24,987 nt of DNA from Deinococcus fonticola (GTDB lineage Bacteria; Deinococcota; Deinococci; Deinococcales; Deinococcaceae), in NCBI RefSeq assembly GCF_004634215.1, contig NZ_SMMH01000041.1:1-24987 (forward strand). Reading direction: 5' to 3'. Positions 1 to 8,246 of this stretch are shown here, piece after piece. The notes under the pieces were generated by a model. The model saw only the letters and a program-made list of their open reading frames with translations, did no database searches and was not told the origin of the DNA. The position numbers were made by a program, and so were the translations under genes. The stretch's first letter is position 1. The number at the start of each line of letters is the position of its first letter.

Positions 1-45
1 CTTGCGCAGCGGGACCGCGCTGAGAACGTACTGTAGGATAGCCAT
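1..45 (-). CDS. Possible 5' end of a transposase gene, running off the window
   Basis: An ATG about 80 bases inside the repeat edge opens a frame of 15 sense codons (MAILQYVLSAVPLRK) that continues past base 1. The same frame begins at 24944 on the plus strand at the other end. The position, shortly inside a repeat edge and pointing inward to the presumed element, fits the start of a transposase. The fragment is too short to recognise, so the function is inferred from position only. Confidence 0.25.
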   Translation of the reverse strand, partial: MAILQYVLSAVPLRK

Positions 46-126
46 TAGACCCATTGGAAGCGGTGTGTTCACAGCCCCATTTTCGGTGGGTCTTTCTTTG
101 TGACCTCAAAACTGCACGAACCATTG
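2..126 (+). repeat. Left copy of 125-bp inverted end repeat
   Basis: Bases 2-126 are the exact reverse complement of 24863-24987; identity stops at base 127 on the left and 24862 on the right. The coding sequence of the McrB-like gene changes into this repeat at the boundary, so the repeat looks like the edge of an inserted element. An outward-facing ATG at base 45 opens a frame that runs off the end. I infer that the ends are two inverted copies of one insertion sequence. A long terminal inverted repeat of a linear molecule is possible but less supported. Confidence 0.9.
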
Positions 127-1247
127 ATACCTGGAGGGGCTTTGAAATTCACCTCGGGTGCAGGCTGGTCTAGCGGGGTGATGACACCCCTATCTTGTGC
201 GGCTATCCATGCAGCGTGCGAAAGGGCCGGAAAGTCTTCTGCGAGGTCACTCGCTTGCTCAAGGACACTCTGGTAATCATCGAGCGTTTTCACTTCTCCT
301 GTTCCGCTAACCCCTAGTTCGTCAAGGTAAGGGACAGTTACTCCGTTGAGGGGCATAAAGGCAAACGGATTGAGCCAAAACAGACCTTGCGTGAGCTTGG
401 CTAGGCCCACTTGCCCAATTTCGAGTGCCTGCTCGAAGGTCTCCTCTTGCAAATTGCCATCTACGGCTTGGAGCGCGAGTGCCCAGAGCGTGGGGATATC
501 CGACTCCTTGCGCTTGGTTCTATAAGGGAAAAACAGGGCATTGGTGGCTATACTCCAGGGAACGCCAGTAGTTTTAGCCGGAGCCTTCTCCTGAATACCC
601 AGTTTCTTGCCTATGAAAGTAAATATCTGCTCGACACGTTTGTCCTTTTTACTTTTAAGAACCAGTGAGAAGAAAGTGAACGGGTCAATGACTTCTAATT
701 CCAAGGTCTGGTCGCCATCGAAAGGGACTGAGACACCAGCCTCCCGCAAAATTGTCAGCAGAACCTTCTGAGATTCTGGTTGCTGGTACTCCATTAACTT
801 TTTAGCGAGAGCGGTGAAAAAAGCGGTCCATTCGAAGGAGGCTGGTGCATGCAGCGCGTCAAACATGGGCCCAGCTACTCGCTCAGCGTACCAATCCTCA
901 TAAGTTTGCCCAGTGCCCACCTGATGCCAGATTTTGGGGCCACGTGCAGAACGGGCAATGCTGACGGCTGCGGCTGCACTTACAGAATCAAATACGACGT
1001 CTTCCGCAAACCGTAAGAATTTGGGGTCATCCGTGGGTACCAGGCTGCCTTTCTCCAGGAGGGTATGGCGCAGATTGAAGTAGTTGTGTTTCTGAAAAGA
1101 TGGTGTCGTATCAACACGCGCCATGCTTCCGGCTTTCACCACTATGCCGTTGTGGCCAGTGGGCAGGCCTGTAGCGCGAACGCCAATTTTGGGGAGCTTC
1201 AGTTCAAAAGTAGGGATTGCGGCCTGGTTCTGGGTTCCGGTTGTCAT
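69..1247 (-). pseudogene. DUF4357 + McrB-type N-terminal domain protein, 3' truncated
   Basis: The 392-residue product begins with a DUF4357-like domain (about residues 25-105: GIVVKAGSMAR, then EDVVFDSVSAAAAV). A region follows (about 130-345) that resembles the N-terminal part of McrB-like AAA ATPases: a DPFTFF block, a GVPW/FF block and LTQGLFWLNPFAFMPL. In that family the AAA+ GTPase/ATPase motor comes next; here it is missing. The last 18 or so residues are encoded inside the end repeat, so the frame was cut there, probably by an insertion sequence. The start is good: GGAG lies eight bases upstream of the ATG. An intact relative would be a modification-dependent (type IV) restriction ATPase; this remnant has no Walker motifs and should be inactive as a nuclease system. 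Confidence 0.7.
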
Positions 1248-1480
1248 TGAGGTTCTCCAGGGAAGGGTGAGCTGGCCCGCATTTCACTACGCGGCTCCAT
1301 GCCCCGTGGATAGACGTGTCAGGACTTGGACTGGCTTGTCTCGCTGCCCAGCTCACAGAAGGAAGCCTTGTACAAGCCGTGAAGGTAGCAATTCGCAACA
1401 GGGTTCAAGAAGATTGTCAAAACGCTCTCCTCAGGGGTTAGGGTCTGCATTCAAAAGCTGGAATACCAGGTCAGTGTCTC

Positions 1481-1498
1481 ATGGATACCGGTATCCAT
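1481..1498. promoter_or_regulatory. Perfect 18-bp palindrome upstream of parA
   Basis: ATGGATACCGGTATCCAT is identical to its reverse complement. It ends 23 bases before the parA ATG and covers the expected -35 area of the promoter whose -10 is CATAAT (1510-1515). This is where an autoregulatory operator of a par operon is expected; it could also be, or contain, a ParB binding site. It does not match the common chromosomal parS sequence. Confidence 0.6.
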
Positions 1499-1509
1499 AG
1501 CTGAGCAGC

Positions 1510-1515
1510 CATAAT
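1510..1515 (+). promoter_or_regulatory. -10 element of parA, probably leaderless
   Basis: CATAAT is followed by exactly six bases (GGAAAC) and then the parA ATG at 1522. This spacing would place transcription start at or next to the start codon. No good -35 hexamer is visible; the palindrome at 1481-1498 occupies that region. Confidence 0.5.
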
Positions 1516-1521
1516 GGAAAC

Positions 1522-2298
1522 ATGAGTCGACAAACCAGGGTTCTGCTCGTTTTTATCCACGCGGGTGGAGCAGGCAAGACCTCCACGACACGCGATATCG
1601 GCGCAGAGTTGGCCCGACGCGGCAAGAAAGTTCTCTTGATTGATTTGGACCCCCAGGCCAACCTGACAAACTGGCTTGGGGTGTACGACGCTCAGCCGGA
1701 ACAGACCATGCAGGGGGTGCTGATGGACTACGAGGCCCCGCCGGAACCCCTTCACGTTCATGGCCTGGACCTGATACCCAGCCATCTCACCCTGGCCCGT
1801 ACCGAGCGGCTGCTGGGCGGCCTGACCAACTCGGAAGGCCGCTTGAAAGTCGCCATCGATACGCTGCGCGAATCCGGCAAGTACGATTACATCCTGCTGG
1901 ACTCACCACCCAGCCTGGGACGCCTGACCAGCAACGCAGCAAACTCCGCGGACTGGGTTATCGTTCCGATACAGGCAGCCCTCAAAGGTCTGAATGCACT
2001 GGATGGAGTGCAGGAGACGATTACTGAACACAGTCGCACCAACCGTGGCTTAAAGGTGGCGATGTATCTGGTCACCCAGATGAATAATACGAACGTGGCG
2101 CACGAGATGGTCGCTGCTTTCAAGGAAATTCTCGGGGAGCGGGTCAGTGGCCCGATGACCAGCCGGCCCGCCATCTACGGCAAAGCCCAGACCGAGGGCA
2201 GACCCATCGACGGAACAGACCGGAACGAGGCTGATGCCTTGAAGGAAATCGCAGCGGCCACTGACACCCTGTTGGAACGGGTAGGGGATAAGGCATGA
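1522..2298 (+). CDS. parA: ParA-type partition ATPase
   Basis: The 258-residue protein is a deviant-Walker ATPase that, with ParB bound to a centromere, segregates the replicon. Visible motifs: Walker A at 13-20 (HAGGAGKT), Walker A' at [10 protein letters not shown] (36-45) and Walker B at YILLDSPP (123-130). In classical ParA/MinD proteins the P-loop begins with a signature lysine (KGGxGKT); here that position is Ala14, while the catalytic P-loop Lys19 is kept. Length and lack of an N-terminal HTH fit the small (type Ib/chromosome-like) ParA class, but the missing signature lysine is unusual. It overlaps parB by four bases (ATGA), so the two are co-translated. Expression is likely autoregulated through the upstream palindrome. 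Confidence 0.92.
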   Translation: MSRQTRVLLVFIHAGGAGKTSTTRDIGAELARRGKKVLLIDLDPQANLTNWLGVYDAQPEQTMQGVLMDYEAPPEPLHVHGLDLIPSHLTLARTERLLGGLTNSEGRLKVAIDTLRESGKYDYILLDSPPSLGRLTSNAANSADWVIVPIQAALKGLNALDGVQETITEHSRTNRGLKVAMYLVTQMNNTNVAHEMVAAFKEILGERVSGPMTSRPAIYGKAQTEGRPIDGTDRNEADALKEIAAATDTLLERVGDKA

Positions 2299-3227
2299 GC
2301 AAGACCAAAGCTACGGCCAACCCGGCGCTGCAGGCTGCCATGACCCGCGCCCAGAAAGCCCAGAGTGGAATTCAGGCGGCAGAGGTCAGACATGTTCCCG
2401 TCGACTACCTACGGCTCGAGCAGATTGAGAGCTCGCCCTATCAGGCCCGAAAAGACTTTCAGAACATCGAAGAACTCGCCGAGGACATCCGGGCTAACGG
2501 CGTACTCCAGCCAGTGCTCGTCCGCCCTCTGGGCCATGACCGCTATCAGCTGGTCGCGGGTGAGCGCCGCTGGCGCGCCTCAAAACTGTCCGAGCAGGCC
2601 ACTATCCCTGCGGTCATTCGTGAAATGACTGACCTGGAAGCGCGTACGCACGGTTTGCGCGAAAACCTGCAACGCGAGGACCTCAACGCTTACGAGTTGG
2701 CGCGCGCAGTCGTCGAACTGGTCGCCGTACAGACTGGACGGCCTGTCCAGGAAGTTCAAGCCGAACTCGGAGGTGCCAGCCCAACAGGGGAGACGCTCGA
2801 CGTGCTTGAAGAGGCTCTACAACTGGTGAACAAGGAGTTGACCTACCTAAGCTTCCGTAGAAATTATTTGTCGCTGCTCCGACTTCCGGAGCGGCTGGTC
2901 TCGGCTATTGAGCAAGGAGCTTCGTACTCCGCTGTGCTCGCCCTCCGAGCAGCCACAGAGAATGAGCAAAAGGAATGGCTGCCTAAAGTCATCTCTGGAG
3001 AATGGAGCCGTCGCCAAATCCAACAGGCGATTGCCGAGCGGCAGCGTGAGCAAGCGCCTGAGACGGACAGGGGAGAGGTGAACTGGAAAAAGCAGATACA
3101 GGTCGTTAATCAGCAACTTACCCCTGAGCGACTCAGCAAGCTCAAGCCAACTCAAAGTAAGCAGGCCAGGAAATTACTCGAAGCCCTGGTGAAACTCCTT
3201 CAGGAAGATGCGGAAGGTTCCAGCTGA
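2295..3227 (+). CDS. parB: ParB/Spo0J-type centromere-binding protein
   Basis: The 310-residue protein is the CTPase/DNA-clamp partner of ParA. The ParB/sulfiredoxin-fold domain spans about residues 34-125 with the conserved blocks SPYQARKDF, LAEDIRANGVLQPVLVRP, GERRWRASK (89-97, the CTP-binding GERRxRA motif) and RENLQREDLNAYE. A helix-turn-helix region follows (about 130-245), then a basic, helical C-terminal part that should dimerise. The ATG overlaps the parA stop. No replication gene follows, so the pair alone does not show what kind of replicon this is. Confidence 0.92.
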   Translation: MSKTKATANPALQAAMTRAQKAQSGIQAAEVRHVPVDYLRLEQIESSPYQARKDFQNIEELAEDIRANGVLQPVLVRPLGHDRYQLVAGERRWRASKLSEQATIPAVIREMTDLEARTHGLRENLQREDLNAYELARAVVELVAVQTGRPVQEVQAELGGASPTGETLDVLEEALQLVNKELTYLSFRRNYLSLLRLPERLVSAIEQGASYSAVLALRAATENEQKEWLPKVISGEWSRRQIQQAIAERQREQAPETDRGEVNWKKQIQVVNQQLTPERLSKLKPTQSKQARKLLEALVKLLQEDAEGSS

Positions 3228-3266
3228 AGACTGCTGAGGCTCACGCAGGATGCGAAGTAAGAGAGA

Positions 3267-3294
3267 AGCCTTACGCAAGTGAACGCGTAAGGCT
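3267..3294 (+). terminator. Hairpin terminator candidate after parB
   Basis: AGCCTTACGC (3267-3276) and GCGTAAGGCT (3285-3294) form a perfect 10-bp stem with an eight-base loop, about 40 bases after the parB stop. The following ACTTTAGTT is only weakly T-rich, so termination is likely but not certain. A second short hairpin (GGGGG-AAA-CCCCC, 3306-3318) lies just downstream. Confidence 0.5.
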
Positions 3295-3365
3295 ACTTTA
3301 GTTCTGGGGGAAACCCCCTTGCGCGTTCGAGTGGACATCGTCCTGGAGGACGGAAACCAGGAAAA

Positions 3366-3377
3366 GCGACATGTCGC
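3366..3377. repeat. 12-bp palindrome between parB and the recombinase module
   Basis: GCGACATGTCGC is a perfect palindrome in the 242-bp gap between the convergent parB and recombinase-module genes. It could be a ParB or recombinase binding site; nothing else supports either. Confidence 0.3.
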
Positions 3378-3469
3378 ATATCATAGTTTTTAGCTGTAAT
3401 TGTCCGTTTCAGTTTTTTCCGCTGCTGCTGACGCACTCTGCCGAGCGCAACATCGCCATATGCGCATCG

Positions 3470-4129
3470 TCACAGCTCGACACTGGCCACATACTCCCTA
3501 TCGTACTCCAGCAGATGCTGTTGATGCTCTTGTACGGCTGTTTCGAGACCCATCAACTTGCGAATGAGGACGCTTTTACTCTCCGAGTTGACGTATGTCT
3601 GGTAGCGTTGTGGGGCATCGGGGGAAACAGTGAATGGCTCAAGCGGGTAGGTTGAGTTTTTGAGTAATGTGCCCTCAATAAGGCAGGCTTGCTCAATCGC
3701 TTCCCGACGCGATAGACAGTGTGCGAGCAGGTCTTCAAGGCCTACCACACGCTCGGCCAACTCTGTAACAGATTTGCAACGTAGCCTGTTAGCGTAGCGA
3801 GGAGCATGACGGTTCTCTACACGAGGACGAGCCTGCCAACCGCCGTACTTATCGAAATCAGGCATTTGCGGCTCGCGCCGCTGCCAGGCAGCAATCAGGG
3901 CCTTAGCTTGCACATTGCGTAATAGGGTAGACCTATGTATGGGCGGCAAATCAGGTCGCAGAGCTGCGGCGGCAGCCAGGATGCTGTCATTAGTGTAGAC
4001 ACGCTCATCGCGCGGTACGCGTTTTTGTTGGTCGTCGAGGTAGGCTAATGCTTGCTCAATGCGACGTAGTGTCGCCTGGGAGCGACTTTCGCTTGCAGCA
4101 CGCAGAGTATCAGGTTGCCGCAGCATCAT
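3470..4129 (-). CDS. TnpC-like small protein of a Tn554-type module
   Basis: A 219-residue, basic and mainly helical protein, last gene of a three-gene unit. Residues 1-100 (SQATLRRIEQALAYL, then a region with VYTNDSILAAAAALRPDLP and STLLRNVQAKALI) resemble the TnpC/DUF6262 type of accessory transposition proteins, which carry a helix-turn-helix-like N-terminal region. In Tn554, TnpC is not a recombinase but influences transposition frequency and orientation. The gene overlaps the preceding recombinase by 20 bases, supporting co-translation. At 219 residues it is longer than Tn554 TnpC (125). The assignment rests on position and a weak resemblance. Confidence 0.55.
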   Translation of the reverse strand: MMLRQPDTLRAASESRSQATLRRIEQALAYLDDQQKRVPRDERVYTNDSILAAAAALRPDLPPIHRSTLLRNVQAKALIAAWQRREPQMPDFDKYGGWQARPRVENRHAPRYANRLRCKSVTELAERVVGLEDLLAHCLSRREAIEQACLIEGTLLKNSTYPLEPFTVSPDAPQRYQTYVNSESKSVLIRKLMGLETAVQEHQQHLLEYDREYVASVEL

Positions 4130-6215
4130 AGGTAAGGGCTTCCCAGATTGTCATCATTGTCGCTGATGTGAGAGGGATATTATCGCTTCCGGCATAATAC
4201 TTGGTCATATTGCTTTGTTTATGGCCCAGTTGACGTTGTATCTGCTCAACAGTAGCTCCTAGTGATTTGGCGCTATGTGCCATGGCGTGACGTAGGAGAT
4301 GCGCTGATGGTGCACCTTCAGGGAGTGCCCCTAGTGTGGTAAGGCGTAGTAACGCATTCAGTGTGTAGTGTTTCAACGCCTTGCCATGCCACTGAAAAAG
4401 ATATACACCTGGTTGTAGTTGCCATTCCGCACTGCCTTGTGTAATGACTTTCTGAAACTTTCCGCGAGCATCATCCAAATCGTTGACAAGATGATTCCAG
4501 TAAGGCTTGATAGCTATGCTTATGTCCTTGTATTTCTCTTGCTTTCGTTCACGCTTAGCGCCTTTCGGGAAGTAATATACTCTAAAAACTCTATAAGGTT
4601 TGGTCTTCTGATGATTCTGACGTTTAGGCTTGATTTTTAAAATCACAGTTTTGCCGTCGTTTATCCTTATTTGCTGAACTTCGTGCATACGCATGCCTGT
4701 GGTGGAGCAAATCATCAATAATAGGACGCCAATCGCTATACCCCCTGCTAGAGAATCTAGTTCAAACAGTATGGGCAGAGGACATCCATGCTCCTTTGCA
4801 GAGTTTACAGTTTCTCTAATTGACGTCCTAAGTTTCCCTGAGGGGAAAAATAGTCCTGAGCCAGGCATCATGAGGTCATCTTGGGGTAAATCTCTAGGGC
4901 CTACATGCTGATTTAGAGAACATGCAATGAGGGATTTTACAAAAAAAGGTTCATTGGGTAGCATTATGCCTTCACTGTCATAGGCACCCAAATACTGCAA
5001 GCACTTCGTGGTGTCGCCCACTGTTGCTCTGTCTCCGCGAATTTCAGCGTCTACCTCTTTAGGTGTAGTCCATCTTAGCTTAATGGTTGCCGATAGGTCT
5101 GGCAGAGGTAAATCGAACGTTTCCTTTGAATGTTCTAAGGCATGCTTTCCAAATTTTCGTAGACTCTGTATGACTAATGCCCGCATGACAGTAATCTGTA
5201 GCAAGCGCTGATAATGCGGCATTAACTGCTTAACATCTCGCCTTCTATTTTCTCTTCTGATGCTTATTGACTTTTGGATTAGCTGACTGATGTTGAGGTT
5301 CTTTGGTACAGGAGGAAGATAGTAGTTACTTAATGTATTATCGTTTGGGTATTCATATTTATAACGCTGCTGCGCATCATAACATGCTAGATATGCTGTG
5401 AGATAATCAATTCGAGAGCCATAACTGGCTCTACCATGATGCTTTTCGTAGTCTTGACTATTATTGATGTAAAATGTAATGTAGCTAGGCTTCATTTCGG
5501 ATAGGCTTACAATATCTCTGCTGTCGAATATTTGTTTTAGTATACAATTGAGCTTTGTGATGGCTGACCGTATACTTCTTGGCGTGTTGCGTTCACTGTT
5601 CCCTACACGCTCGCCTAACAAGCAGATAGCCGCTGAGATAAGTGGGAGGAAATGTCTTGCTGCACGATAAGATGTAAGACATTTAAGTAATTCTACGTAT
5701 TCCTCCGGAACCTCGAGTTCACTAGGTGAACCAGAGCGACGTAAAAGTAAGCGCATCATGTCGCTGGGTATAGGTAAGTTTTTCCATCCTATAGATTTTA
5801 GATAATGCCCTGGGCATAGTGTTCGTGCAATTGGAGTCAAATCACGCAATTTCGGTTCCCGGTAAATCATATTGTCTAATGCCAGGCCAATTGTGGTATG
5901 CAGATTTTTAATTCCTTCTGGCAATTTTTTCGGCAAAACAACATCACTTACTGCGGGGAAACCCTGCGATATCCACAATTTCTTCCAGAGGTGGCGAAAA
6001 GCATTGATACGGCCAATTTGAGCTGACAAACTACTGTGGGTATAAATGGTCTCGCGTCGCATTAAATAGATGGCGATAATGTCTAACCATGGCTCGTTGG
6101 CTCTGTTGATGGCGTCGAGGGCCTCAATTATTTCTTTAGGAGCACCAGGGGTCTTGCACCATTCACTGTAACGAGGACGCAATTCGGAGCGCAAAGCCTC
6201 AAAGAGTGGCAGCAT
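4110..6215 (-). CDS. Tyrosine recombinase, TnpB-like, of a Tn554-type module
   Basis: The 701-residue protein is a tyrosine-family recombinase with a very long N-terminal region, the size of Tn554 TnpB (630). The C-terminal catalytic domain shows Arg in TTGMRMHEV (near 505), the HxxR box in HLLRHAMAH (near 641), a GH pair in LGHKQ (near 664) and the nucleophile Tyr in TKYYAGSD (near 673). It should cut and rejoin element ends together with the upstream recombinase. It overlaps both neighbours (17 bases upstream, 20 downstream). The gene is strikingly AT-rich for this window: the line 5341-5400 is 40 percent GC, while the metal island is clearly above 60 percent. That points to recent transfer from a lower-GC host. 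Confidence 0.85.
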   Translation of the reverse strand: MLPLFEALRSELRPRYSEWCKTPGAPKEIIEALDAINRANEPWLDIIAIYLMRRETIYTHSSLSAQIGRINAFRHLWKKLWISQGFPAVSDVVLPKKLPEGIKNLHTTIGLALDNMIYREPKLRDLTPIARTLCPGHYLKSIGWKNLPIPSDMMRLLLRRSGSPSELEVPEEYVELLKCLTSYRAARHFLPLISAAICLLGERVGNSERNTPRSIRSAITKLNCILKQIFDSRDIVSLSEMKPSYITFYINNSQDYEKHHGRASYGSRIDYLTAYLACYDAQQRYKYEYPNDNTLSNYYLPPVPKNLNISQLIQKSISIRRENRRRDVKQLMPHYQRLLQITVMRALVIQSLRKFGKHALEHSKETFDLPLPDLSATIKLRWTTPKEVDAEIRGDRATVGDTTKCLQYLGAYDSEGIMLPNEPFFVKSLIACSLNQHVGPRDLPQDDLMMPGSGLFFPSGKLRTSIRETVNSAKEHGCPLPILFELDSLAGGIAIGVLLLMICSTTGMRMHEVQQIRINDGKTVILKIKPKRQNHQKTKPYRVFRVYYFPKGAKRERKQEKYKDISIAIKPYWNHLVNDLDDARGKFQKVITQGSAEWQLQPGVYLFQWHGKALKHYTLNALLRLTTLGALPEGAPSAHLLRHAMAHSAKSLGATVEQIQRQLGHKQSNMTKYYAGSDNIPLTSATMMTIWEALTYDAAAT

Positions 6216-7455
6216 ACGCAGGTATCACCCCCGCGCGTATCGTGTTTTCTAACAATGTTTCGAGGTGCGCCGCTGGCTCTAAATCGCTTGCACGCCCCAG
6301 CTGCCTGGCATGCTCCTCCAGCAACTGAGTAACAACTCCGCGTAGGTCGTAGGTTTGCAGCGGATGCCAGGACGCCCACCCCATTCTCGTTGCAAAGGCA
6401 CGTGCACTTTTGATGATTTCCCAGTCACTCTGGGAGACCTCTAGGATGCGGTCGAGTGCTTGATTGACGTACCAGTATCTGATTTGATGAGGCCGTATCT
6501 CGATGTTGTTCCCCAACTGCCGCCATGCCCCACGTCTGAAAGTGGGTACGGTGTATGGGGTTCCGCGGCTGCTGATAAACATCGGGGTAGCAAGTGGGTC
6601 GCTAACATACTGTGTATAGCTGGTGTAACTCCAAGGCCGGGCACCACGCGTGGCCATATAGCGGCTGTACATTGGGTCAAATGTCATGCGCTCGCTGGCG
6701 ATGTACTCGGTTAGCAACCTATTGGCATCACGTGATAAGGTCGCCGACTTACTCAGGTGTCCGTGACTCCCCTTGCTCCGCAACTGAAGGACGGATCGTT
6801 CAGCATCGTAGCTCCCCCAGCACATTTCAACAATTTCCGAAACGCGAGCGCCAGTGGAAATTAGCATCTCCAAAATCGCACGGTCGCGCACACTCCAGCC
6901 AGCTCTGGACGCTGCATCCCTAAGTTGGGCTGGCAAATCACGATTATCGAGCAGTTCCTGCGGTATCACTTTATAAGCATGTATTTTGTACTGCCCTGCT
7001 GGCTTACCCAAATACTGATTGTGGCGGCCTGAAGGACGCTTGAGGCCCGTCTTGCCAAAGGGTGTCTCATCCCGCCATCCAAGAGCAATAACCGAATTGC
7101 AGCAAGTTTTGAGCCTGGCGATGACCGTTTTGAGTGTGCTATGGGAGGCTCCCTTACAGTACACATACGTGTGTGCGCCTCGCTGCTGCACGTCCGCACC
7201 ATAGTGTTGTCGTAACAGAGCATTGATACCCGCAACCCATGATTCATTGGGCGCGAACCATGGGCGGTCAATATGGCTAATAGCTGCGGATAGCAGGCGT
7301 ACGCTATATACCGCGACTTTCTCGTCATGCTCGCTGACAATGCGGTTGTAAAGCCGAGTTAGATGTACATCTGGTACGTTATTAACGTAAATCAGCTTGC
7401 TTGGGCTTTCTCCGCGGATGCAGAGTTCTGGAGCCAAAACGTGTTTTATAACCAT
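6199..7455 (-). CDS. Tyrosine recombinase, TnpA-like, of a Tn554-type module
   Basis: The first recombinase of the trio, 418 residues from the ATG at 7455. This start has GGAG seven bases upstream; a longer frame from 7485 adds ten residues but has no ribosome site and its ATG lies in a hairpin (7467-7490). Catalytic features: Arg in STGARVSEIVEM (near 201), the HxxR box in RPHQIRYWY (near 323) and a candidate nucleophile Tyr in WHPLQTYDL (near 368). An N-terminal SAM-like core-binding region (VAGINALLRQHYG, ARLKTCCNSVIALGW) precedes them. Gene order and overlaps match Tn554 tnpA-tnpB-tnpC, whose transposition is site-specific and leaves no inverted repeats or target duplication. The element boundaries are not visible to me. 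Confidence 0.8.
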   Translation of the reverse strand: MVIKHVLAPELCIRGESPSKLIYVNNVPDVHLTRLYNRIVSEHDEKVAVYSVRLLSAAISHIDRPWFAPNESWVAGINALLRQHYGADVQQRGAHTYVYCKGASHSTLKTVIARLKTCCNSVIALGWRDETPFGKTGLKRPSGRHNQYLGKPAGQYKIHAYKVIPQELLDNRDLPAQLRDAASRAGWSVRDRAILEMLISTGARVSEIVEMCWGSYDAERSVLQLRSKGSHGHLSKSATLSRDANRLLTEYIASERMTFDPMYSRYMATRGARPWSYTSYTQYVSDPLATPMFISSRGTPYTVPTFRRGAWRQLGNNIEIRPHQIRYWYVNQALDRILEVSQSDWEIIKSARAFATRMGWASWHPLQTYDLRGVVTQLLEEHARQLGRASDLEPAAHLETLLENTIRAGVIPAYAATL

Positions 7456-7466
7456 GCGGTAACTCC

Positions 7467-7490
7467 GACTGATGTCAGGGCCCATCAGTC
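7467..7490 (-). promoter_or_regulatory. Hairpin at the start of the recombinase module
   Basis: GACTGATG (7467-7474) and CATCAGTC (7483-7490) are perfect inverted repeats around an eight-base spacer. They sit 12 bases upstream of the favoured recombinase start and could be an operator, an mRNA hairpin limiting translation, or an end-binding site. Confidence 0.4.
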
Positions 7491-7561
7491 TTGGTCTGGG
7501 TCAGACGTGGGAATTACCCATAGGGGAGCCATTGATTTACACCAATGATGGGCATTCAAAT

Positions 7562-7588
7562 CATATTTTTCTTAAGATGAGAAATATG
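7562..7588. repeat. AT-rich 27-bp dyad between divergent operons
   Basis: CATATTT (7562-7568) and AAATATG (7582-7588) are perfect arms; the symmetry continues inward with one T-G and one mismatch around CTTAAG. It lies between the recombinase module (minus) and the antitoxin-like operon (plus), about 70 bases before the promoter of the latter. It may be an operator for the Xre protein or the antitoxin-like protein. Confidence 0.4.
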
Positions 7589-7656
7589 AAATAAATTAGT
7601 GTAGCTCACTATTCTCTGTCATCAGCAGTCTTTCGGCTCCAGTCAAAATCGTTCTG

Positions 7657-7684
7657 TTGACAGACGAATTTCCCATGATATGCT
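7657..7684 (+). promoter_or_regulatory. Near-consensus promoter of the antitoxin-like operon
   Basis: TTGACA (7657-7662), a 16-base spacer and TATGCT (7679-7684) form the best sigma-70 type promoter in the window. Transcription should begin near 7691, followed by an AGGTGG ribosome site (7704-7709) and the ATG at 7716. This excludes the upstream ATG at 7680, which lies inside the -10. Confidence 0.7.
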
Positions 7685-7715
7685 TATTAAACATATCAGT
7701 TTCAGGTGGTGGTCA

Positions 7716-8246
7716 ATGGAGATTTTGACGACGGAGGAGTTCAGAAAGCACCCAGGGGCCGTACTGGCTAACCTCCTTCGAGGACACTCATTTCTCCTGA
7801 TAGAGAATGATGTTCCAGTCGCCCAGCTGTTGTTCCTGGAACGAAAAGAAGCTAATGCCTCTCCCATGGCCACTAGTGAGCTGTGGCATCAGCAGCTGCA
7901 GAGTTGCCGAACCATTTTCGACGATGCTGCACTTGCCCGCATACTTGGACTAACACAACGAACCTTCATCCTCCTGAACACCAAGAATCTCTGCCCAGAC
8001 CTCGTTCAGGCTCGCCTTGAAAAGCTATCTAAGGCAGTACTGCAACAGAGATGCCTTTGGACACCACGCCGCATTCTCCGTTGGTGGAAGACCCCTAATT
8101 TTGAACTGCAGAATGCTAGCCCTGTCGATTACCTCGCACGGCCCTGGCGGCCAGAGGATGACCGAAGCAAACAGGTTTTTTCGCTTATCAGGCGCGAATT
8201 TCTCTTAAGTGACGAAACGGCGGAAGTTGACGGATGGCCTGAATGA
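7716..8246 (+). CDS. Fusion of Phd-like and MbcA/ParS-like (DUF2384) antitoxin domains
   Basis: A 176-residue protein. Residues 1-45 (MEILTTEEFRKHPGAVLANL, then HSFLLIENDVPVAQLLFLE) look like a Phd/YefM-type antitoxin DNA-binding fold. Residues about 70-142 have the layout of MbcA/ParS/Xre antitoxins: a helix-turn-helix (DDAALARILGLTQRTFILL) followed by the toxin-binding DUF2384 motif (RWWKTPNFELQNASPVDYL). MbcA/ParS antitoxins usually pair with RES-domain toxins that modify NAD or PRPP synthase. Here the next gene, overlapping by four bases (ATGA), has no visible RES motif. The start at 7716 is set by the AGGTGG site and the promoter. Role inferred: neutralising and repressing component of a toxin-antitoxin-like or defence module. 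Confidence 0.6.
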   Translation: MEILTTEEFRKHPGAVLANLLRGHSFLLIENDVPVAQLLFLERKEANASPMATSELWHQQLQSCRTIFDDAALARILGLTQRTFILLNTKNLCPDLVQARLEKLSKAVLQQRCLWTPRRILRWWKTPNFELQNASPVDYLARPWRPEDDRSKQVFSLIRREFLLSDETAEVDGWPE

